A stretch of DNA of 48,737 nt from Gemmatimonadota bacterium. GTDB lineage: Bacteria; Gemmatimonadota; Gemmatimonadetes; Gemmatimonadales; GWC2-71-9. Position numbers and translations under genes: made by a program. How positions within the stretch are numbered: position 1 is the first letter of the stretch; every line of letters begins with the position of its first letter. The notes beneath the pieces were generated by a model. That model worked only from the letters and a program-made list of their open reading frames with translations. It did no database searches and was not told the origin of the DNA. The stretch covers positions 1-48,737 of the forward strand of contig JADFNB010000023.1 in the NCBI GenBank assembly GCA_022563595.1, read 5' to 3'. Below are positions 44,303 through 48,737 of the stretch, piece by piece.

Positions 44303-45085
44303 ATGGGCATCTTTCAGCGCTTCGCGATGGTCATCAAGGCCAACATCAACGCCCTGATCGGGCGGGCCGAGGACCCCAAGAAGGTGCTCGAGCAATCCCT
44401 CGTGGAGATGCGCGAGCAGCTCACCAAGACGAAGCAGGATGTGGCTTCGGCCATCGCCGATGAGAAGAAGCTAAAGGCACAGGTAGAGCGCGAGAAGAAG
44501 CAGGCGGACGACTGGGAACGCCGCGCTATGCTCGCCGTGCAGGAGGGGCGAGACGATCTGGCGAAGCAGGCGCTGATGCGCCATTCGGAGCATCTGCAAA
44601 ACGCACACCAGCTCCAAGAGACGTGGGTGCGCCACAAGGCGGACACGGACAGCCTCAAGAGTTCGCTCCGGCAGATGAACGACCGGATCGAGGACATGAA
44701 GCGTAAGAAGAACGTGCTCATCGCCCGGCAGAAACGGGCCGAGGCACAGGGGCGGATTCAGGCCACGCTCTCGAGTATGGGTGACAAGAGTGCGATGGAG
44801 ACGTTCCAACGGATGGAGGAGAAGATCGACGACATGGAGCGCCAGGCATCGGCGGCGGCGGAGCTGGCCGGTGAGCTGACGGGTGACAGCCTCCAGGAGG
44901 AGTTCCAGGCGCTCGAGTATCACGGGTCGGCCGACCAGCAGCTCATCGAGCTGAAACAGAAGATGGGGGTGCTCCAGGCCGGTGACAGTGCAACACCGCA
45001 GCAGCTCACGTCCGGGGGGGCACCCGGTGAGGAGGCCCAAGACGCCGAGCTGGTCGATGGGGACGAGAAACCTCAGGGTGGCTGA
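44303..45085 (+). CDS. pspA: Phage shock protein A (PspA/IM30 family)
   Basis: The 260-residue ESCRT-III-like protein is almost entirely helical. It opens with the amphipathic helix MGIFQRFAMVIKANINALIG used for membrane contact, then DPKKVLEQSLVEMREQL and long coiled coils (KKLKAQVEREKKQADDWERR; MERQASAAAELAGELTGD), ending in a Gly/acid tail. PspA polymers protect and repair the inner membrane under stress. It is the last gene of the PspB-like array and is followed by a strong terminator. No pspC or pspF was seen nearby. Confidence 0.93.
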   Translation: MGIFQRFAMVIKANINALIGRAEDPKKVLEQSLVEMREQLTKTKQDVASAIADEKKLKAQVEREKKQADDWERRAMLAVQEGRDDLAKQALMRHSEHLQNAHQLQETWVRHKADTDSLKSSLRQMNDRIEDMKRKKNVLIARQKRAEAQGRIQATLSSMGDKSAMETFQRMEEKIDDMERQASAAAELAGELTGDSLQEEFQALEYHGSADQQLIELKQKMGVLQAGDSATPQQLTSGGAPGEEAQDAELVDGDEKPQGG

Positions 45086-45112
45086 GGCAGCAGGGCACTG
45101 CGAGCGGCCGGT

Positions 45113-45142
45113 GGCCGGCGGGTGACCGCCGGCCGTTTTTTT
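45113..45142 (+). terminator. Intrinsic terminator after pspA
   Basis: The 9-bp perfect stem GGCCGGCGG (45113-45121) and CCGCCGGCC (45126-45134) with loop GTGA is followed by G and seven Ts (45136-45142). This is the clearest intrinsic terminator in the window. It separates the pspA array from the ABC pair that follows. Confidence 0.92.
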
Positions 45143-45200
45143 GTGCCCGGTGAGCGGAAACGATGGTGAACGGCGGGGGTGGTACCGGTACCGTTGCGCC

Positions 45201-45884
45201 ATGTCGGGATTCAAGGCCGAGATGGTTCTGGCCTGCTATCTGGTCGTTCGTCATCGCGCCCCGCAGATCGCGGCAGCGGTGGCGCTCTCCATTGGGTTCC
45301 TGATAGCCGTCGCCAGGCCGGCGGGCGGGGCAACGGCGTGCCGGTTGCTGCTCCTGGCGGTCGGCGTGCTCGGTGCGGTCGCCGCCTCACGGCCGCTTGC
45401 CGGGGGCGCCGCGCTCGCCACTGCGCGCCGGGCAGTCACGGCCCCTTGGATAGTGGTGGCCGGGAGATTTGCGGGCGTGTCGCTCCTGATGGCCTGCGTG
45501 GCGGTTGTCGTCGCCGCTGGGGTCATGCTTCAGGCCGGCGCGGCGGCCGGCATGCGCGCCCTGGTGGCCGGGATGCACTTCGGCTTGGCCACCGTGGCAA
45601 TCGGCCTCGGACTGGCACCCAGGACCGGGGCATCGGTTGCCGCGGCTCTTGGCGTAGCGGTCGCATGCTCGGCGCTCGCCACGGGCACACCGTTCCACGT
45701 GACCGGAGGCGGGCCTATAGGGACCGCATCGCTGGCCGTGTGGCATGTGCTGCCCCTGCCGTGGCGGGGCGCCGCCTGGTTCGACGCGGGCGGGGTCGGC
45801 CATCTGGGGGTGCTCATCGCTTGGGTGGTGGGTGGCCTGTGGCTCGCCGCCGCCGCCGTGCGCGCGCGCGCGCGCTCCTCATGA
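45201..45884 (+). CDS. Polytopic membrane protein, probable ABC transporter permease
   Basis: With the ATG at 45201 the protein has 227 residues and about six hydrophobic helices (e.g. AAVALSIGFLIAVA, LLLLAVGVLGAVAAS, VLIAWVVGGLWLAAAAV). No family is recognised with confidence. Because its stop overlaps, as ATGA, the start of an ABC ATPase gene, a permease role is likely. The last codons run through a CGCGCGCGCGCGCG tract (45860-45875), where slippage or sequencing error could alter the C-terminus. Confidence 0.65.
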   Translation: MSGFKAEMVLACYLVVRHRAPQIAAAVALSIGFLIAVARPAGGATACRLLLLAVGVLGAVAASRPLAGGAALATARRAVTAPWIVVAGRFAGVSLLMACVAVVVAAGVMLQAGAAAGMRALVAGMHFGLATVAIGLGLAPRTGASVAAALGVAVACSALATGTPFHVTGGGPIGTASLAVWHVLPLPWRGAAWFDAGGVGHLGVLIAWVVGGLWLAAAAVRARARSS

Positions 45885-46765
45885 GCGATCTGTCGTGCCG
45901 CGACGTACGGTCGGTCCTCGGCAGGGGGCGGGGGCGGCACCGGCGGGTCGCGCTGAACGGGCTGAGCTTCACGGTGGAGTCCGGCGAGGTCGTCGGCATC
46001 GTGGGTATGGCGGGCTCCGGCAAGACCACACTGCTGCGGATTCTGGGGGGAGACTGCCTACCGTCCCAGGGGATCGTGACGCTGGACGGCATTCCGCTGG
46101 TCCTGGCCGCCACGCGACGCCAAATCGGATACGTGCCCGATCCCCCTCTCGTGCCGCCTGAGCTCCGGGGCATCGAGTGGCTCGCATATCTCGCCGCCCA
46201 TCATGAGCCGCGTCCTGGGGAGCGGTCGCGATTGGTCAGCGGGGTCGTCGAGCTGAGCGGGTTGGGGGCCGCCGCAGCGAGGCGGGCCGCCGGGTACGAC
46301 CGCGGCGAGATGCTGCGCCTCGCCATCGCGGGAGCCGCGCTCACCGGTCGCCGGCTCGTGGTCCTCGACGAAACCCTGACGGGGTGCGATCCGGTGCTGG
46401 GACACGACCTGCGGCGTGTCGCGAGATCGCTTGCCGAGCGTGGCCGCATCGTGGTGATCGCATCCCGCGACGTCGGCGCACTGGAGCGCGTGGCGACGCG
46501 GGCGATTGTGCTCTCCCGTGGTCGCGTAGTGGCGGATGTGAGCATGGCGACGCTGGTGCAAGAACGCGTCGCCGAGCTTGCGCTCAACGGCGGGGGCCTG
46601 TCGGCGATCGGCGATCTACTGCTCTGCTTCCGCGGTGCCGTCCGGACAGGTGAGGGCCTCGCGGTGCCGCTTGTCCGCGGACGGACCCTCGAGTCCGTCC
46701 TGAGCGCGTGCCGTGTCCGCCGGGTGGCGGTGAGCGGATCACGCGTCCGTTTCCCTACCAACTGA
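45881..46765 (+). CDS. ABC transporter ATP-binding protein with divergent signature motif
   Basis: With the ATG at 45881 the protein has 294 residues. Walker A is GMAGSGKTTLLRILGG, Walker B RRLVVLDETLTG; the H-loop position shows IVVIASRDVGAL with Ser/Arg instead of His. The signature, normally LSGGQ, reads YDRGEMLRLAI. A C-terminal domain of about 90 residues follows. Several catalytic elements are thus weakened. It is coupled to the permease-like gene upstream; the substrate is unknown. Confidence 0.78.
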   Translation: MSDLSCRDVRSVLGRGRGRHRRVALNGLSFTVESGEVVGIVGMAGSGKTTLLRILGGDCLPSQGIVTLDGIPLVLAATRRQIGYVPDPPLVPPELRGIEWLAYLAAHHEPRPGERSRLVSGVVELSGLGAAAARRAAGYDRGEMLRLAIAGAALTGRRLVVLDETLTGCDPVLGHDLRRVARSLAERGRIVVIASRDVGALERVATRAIVLSRGRVVADVSMATLVQERVAELALNGGGLSAIGDLLLCFRGAVRTGEGLAVPLVRGRTLESVLSACRVRRVAVSGSRVRFPTN

Positions 46766-46932
46766 GATACCCGGCCAAGCTGTTGTAACGTATGGATATA
46801 GCTTTGACACCGTTTCGACGTGAGATCCCCACTATGGGACAGACTGTGGGACTGACCCAAGGCCGGGCGTCCAGACCCCCGTGCGAGCAGGCTAATTAAG
46901 CTAGCAAAGCTAGCAAAGGTCCTACTCATGGC
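46766..46932. other. Element boundary region, candidate attachment site
   Basis: No gene is seen in this 167-base gap between the ABC ATPase and the integrase. It contains a near-direct repeat TGGGACAGAC/TGGGACTGAC (46833-46842 and 46848-46857) and the tandem 9-mers GCTAGCAAA GCTAGCAAA (46900-46917). Integrase genes usually lie next to one attachment site, so the left end of the element should be in or near this gap. The exact core cannot be set without the other end. Confidence 0.4.
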
Positions 46933-48024
46933 CTAGGCGACCCCTCGGAGGATATGGGCCAGGGTGCGCGCGTTCTCACCGTGGTCCTTCTGCGTCGCAT
47001 ACCGCCTGGTCATGCCGCTGGTGGCGTGGCGCATGAAGCTCTGTACCCGTGCCTCGGACTGGCCGGCGTCGGTCAGCCACTGTGCGGTGCAATGCCGTAG
47101 ATCATGGAGGCGGAGCGTCGGATCGGCCCCTGCAGCCCTTAGAGCCCGCTTCCAGTGTAGCCATAGCCCCCTGTACCGTACCGAGGGCGGTACCGCGGCG
47201 GTGATCCACTCCCACAACTCGGGGTCCACCCTCAGCGTCGTCGCGGCGTCCGCCGTTTTGGTTCCGGGGACCGACACGGACTTGGTGATGGGGTGGAGGT
47301 GTTCGGGCCGGAGCCGCAGATATTCCCCGGTCCTCAGCCCGAGGGCCACGATGCAGACATAGGCAGCCCGGACGTGCTCGGGCACATGCTTCACGATCTC
47401 AAAGAAGGTCTCCGGATCGAGGTCCGGCACCCGCTCCCGCTCCGCCTTCTTCGGGAACGCCTGACGGAAGGCGCGGGCTATTTCGTGATACTGATCATCG
47501 AGCGTATCGCTGAGGAGCTTCGACAGCGCTCGCCCCAGGTGGTTCCAGTCCGTCCCGGATCCTGGCCACGCCATCGACTCCCACTTCACGGCCGGCAGGT
47601 CCGCCAGCGTCAGCTCCCCAATCTCGGCGTGCAGCCGCAACAGCTTGTCCAGGCTCACGCGATAGCGCACCTGCGTCGGGCCAGGGTGACGCCCAGGCGG
47701 GAGCCAGGCATCCACCGCATCCCGCAATTGCAGATCTTCGGGGCGCGCCTCTACTTCCTCCTCCTCGAGTAGACTGGCCAGGAAGGCACCTACGGCATCT
47801 TCTCCCCCCTCGTGCCATGCGCCATAGACGACGTTCACGCTCAGCGTCCGCGATTGGATCGCCCGTAGCACGTCGAGCCGCCCGCGATCAACCAGCAACC
47901 CTACCATGTCGTTCCTGCGCCGGAATCCTTCCCGTGTTTTGGCGCCGCTCGCCACGGCGAGCCGCCCGAGGCCGGGGATGATCCGGTCAACACGATACGT
48001 ACCGCCAGCCGACACCTTATGCAT
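46933..48024 (-). CDS. int: Tyrosine recombinase/integrase
   Basis: The 363-residue recombinase has an N-terminal arm-binding region, a core-binding domain (about 95-190) and a C-terminal catalytic domain. Catalytic residues are visible: Arg in ALGLRTGEYLRL, the HDLRHCTAQWL box, His in FMRHATSGM and the nucleophile Tyr in TRRYATQ. It catalyses site-specific integration and excision of a mobile element. An excisionase-like gene and a DUF3987 gene follow to the right, both on the same strand. Confidence 0.93.
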   Translation of the reverse strand: MHKVSAGGTYRVDRIIPGLGRLAVASGAKTREGFRRRNDMVGLLVDRGRLDVLRAIQSRTLSVNVVYGAWHEGGEDAVGAFLASLLEEEEVEARPEDLQLRDAVDAWLPPGRHPGPTQVRYRVSLDKLLRLHAEIGELTLADLPAVKWESMAWPGSGTDWNHLGRALSKLLSDTLDDQYHEIARAFRQAFPKKAERERVPDLDPETFFEIVKHVPEHVRAAYVCIVALGLRTGEYLRLRPEHLHPITKSVSVPGTKTADAATTLRVDPELWEWITAAVPPSVRYRGLWLHWKRALRAAGADPTLRLHDLRHCTAQWLTDAGQSEARVQSFMRHATSGMTRRYATQKDHGENARTLAHILRGVA

Positions 48025-48051
48025 CCTGTCCCCCTGTTCTGAGCGCGCCCA

Positions 48052-48267
48052 TTATGTACGGTATTTCTCGACCCACGCCCGCACGTCCGCCTCATACCAC
48101 AGGACCGGCGCCTGCTTGGTGTCGCCGAACTTGACCCGGTGGGGCACATTCCGCCGCACCCAAGAGGTCGACACGCCGCCGCCGAACAGTTCGGCCGCTA
48201 CCTTCTCCGCGGTGAGTAGGCGACCTCCAGGCGGTCGAAGCGGGAGCGTCGTCACGATGCCGTCCAT
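48052..48267 (-). CDS. Excisionase-like helix-turn-helix protein
   Basis: A 71-residue DNA-binding protein from ATG at 48267 (a GTG at 48255 is the alternative and overlaps the upstream stop). It has the small winged-helix pattern LLTAEKVAAELFGGGVSTSWVRRNV and WYEADVRAWVEKY typical of AlpA/Xis-type proteins. It probably directs the integrase towards excision or regulates the element. It lies 27 bases before the integrase gene. Confidence 0.75.
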   Translation of the reverse strand: MDGIVTTLPLRPPGGRLLTAEKVAAELFGGGVSTSWVRRNVPHRVKFGDTKQAPVLWYEADVRAWVEKYRT

Positions 48268-48737
48268 ACCTCGCGCGGGGCGCCTCCGGTCTGTTCCTTC
48301 CGCACCTGGAGCTGGCACATCTGTACGCCACGGGCACGCAGCTGCGCTATCTGATCCGCCGACCGATGGTTGCCGAAGAGCGCGAACACCTCACGCCGTG
48401 ATAATCCTTCCGACGAGGCCTTGCAGGCGGCGACGACGCGCTCTAGGTCAGGATCGCCGCTTGCATGACGGAACAGGTACCGCACGCTGTCGGCGGAATA
48501 CTGCACCAACGCGGCTGCGGCGTCTAGGTGTTCGGTAAGGATGACCGTTTTAGTATCGAGCAAGGCGTAGATGGCCGCCACCCGACGCACCAGTGCTGCG
48601 TTCCGGGCGTTCAGCTCGCCTACGAGCCCCGGCGTCTCGACATTGAGGAATCGATAGAGATCGCCCCACGCATGGACCGTCAACTCGGACAGTGTGATTT
48701 CTCCGGCGCCTTCCGCCGCCTCGACGGCCGCATACAA
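48252..48737 (-). CDS. DUF3987-like protein, C-terminal part (partial)
   Basis: At least 161 residues, continuing past the right edge. The sequence ELNARNAALVRRVAAIYALL and TEHLDAAAALVQYSADSVRYLF is typical of the C-terminal part of DUF3987/primase-helicase-like proteins of phages and integrative elements, followed by a winged-helix-like end (GLSRREVFALFGNHRSADQI). The ATG inside the window is probably internal. It likely takes part in replication of the element. Confidence 0.7.
   Translation of the reverse strand: MYAAVEAAEGAGEITLSELTVHAWGDLYRFLNVETPGLVGELNARNAALVRRVAAIYALLDTKTVILTEHLDAAAALVQYSADSVRYLFRHASGDPDLERVVAACKASSEGLSRREVFALFGNHRSADQIAQLRARGVQMCQLQVRKEQTGGAPREVWTAS

Noticed and set aside
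43923-44357. 144-codon frame overlapping PspB-like copy 5 and the start of pspA
   Set aside because: It is out of frame with both genes, has no membrane helix or coil pattern, and runs into pspA.
46900-46917. Two GCTAGCAAA units as the start of a CRISPR array
   Set aside because: Only two adjacent 9-mers without spacers; no cas genes. A recombination-site repeat is more likely.

Overview
The window is high-GC, gene-dense bacterial DNA with many overlapping start/stop codons and long co-directional runs. The gene types (a cytochrome b-type SdhC with SdhA/SdhB, a recF-dciA-gyrB run, many secreted hydrolases with short Ala-rich signal peptides, CXXXY-type CcmE, GH38/GH130 mannoside genes) are most like a Gemmatimonadota chromosome. 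That assignment rests on recognising protein families, not on a database search, and is moderately confident. No rRNA, tRNA or CRISPR array was seen.

Layout. 1-2692: the end of an unknown membrane gene, a terminator, a secreted amidohydrolase (-) and a secreted M23 peptidase (+). 2777-6144: sdhCAB (+). 6141-7781: a minus-strand operon of a membrane protein, a winged-helix regulator and uppS. 7855-10987: an acyl-CoA synthetase (-) divergent from a secreted M20 peptidase (+). 10984-11507: an arsR-type regulator with a clear self-operator, followed by a decayed DUF2892 remnant. 11663-16177: a minus-strand replication and repair block: a decayed enoyl-CoA hydratase, ogt, a small exported protein, recF, dciA and gyrB. 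16299-20630: a LOG-family hydrolase, rho, DUF427, a VOC protein and glpK (+). 20734-25210: a mannoside operon consisting of a CBM9-like lipoprotein, a fusion remnant of a symporter and a GH130 phosphorylase, and a GH38 alpha-mannosidase. 25207-26553: a KamA-type radical SAM gene (-) with an in-frame TGA near its 5' end. 26974-29095: DUF1844, a MarR regulator divergent from a VOC protein, and a sirtuin. 29334-32838: cytochrome c maturation genes ccmE, ccmF, ccmH-like and ccmI-like. 32945-33907: a lipoprotein gene with a Crp-like palindrome upstream. 33977-39607: a six-gene minus-strand operon (cutA, TPR, macro domain, transglutaminase-like, ABC ATPase, ABC permease). 39733-42606: uvrA. 42731-45085: a tandem array of five small PspB-like membrane/coiled-coil genes leading into pspA, closed by a strong terminator. 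45201-46765: an ABC transporter pair. 46933-48737: the end of an integrated element (tyrosine recombinase, excisionase-like gene, DUF3987 C-terminus) that continues past the right edge.

The most interesting system is the array of PspB-like paralogues immediately upstream of pspA. It looks like an expanded envelope-stress module in which one small-protein gene has been duplicated repeatedly, with one copy lacking its membrane anchor and another frameshifted. A second theme is visible gene decay and deletion: the symporter/GH130 fusion, the kamA nonsense codon, the enoyl-CoA hydratase and DUF2892 remnants. A third is compact regulation: the arsR and marR promoters place palindromes in a 17-bp spacer and start six bases before the ATG, and three convergent gene ends share a single CTAG as both stop codons.
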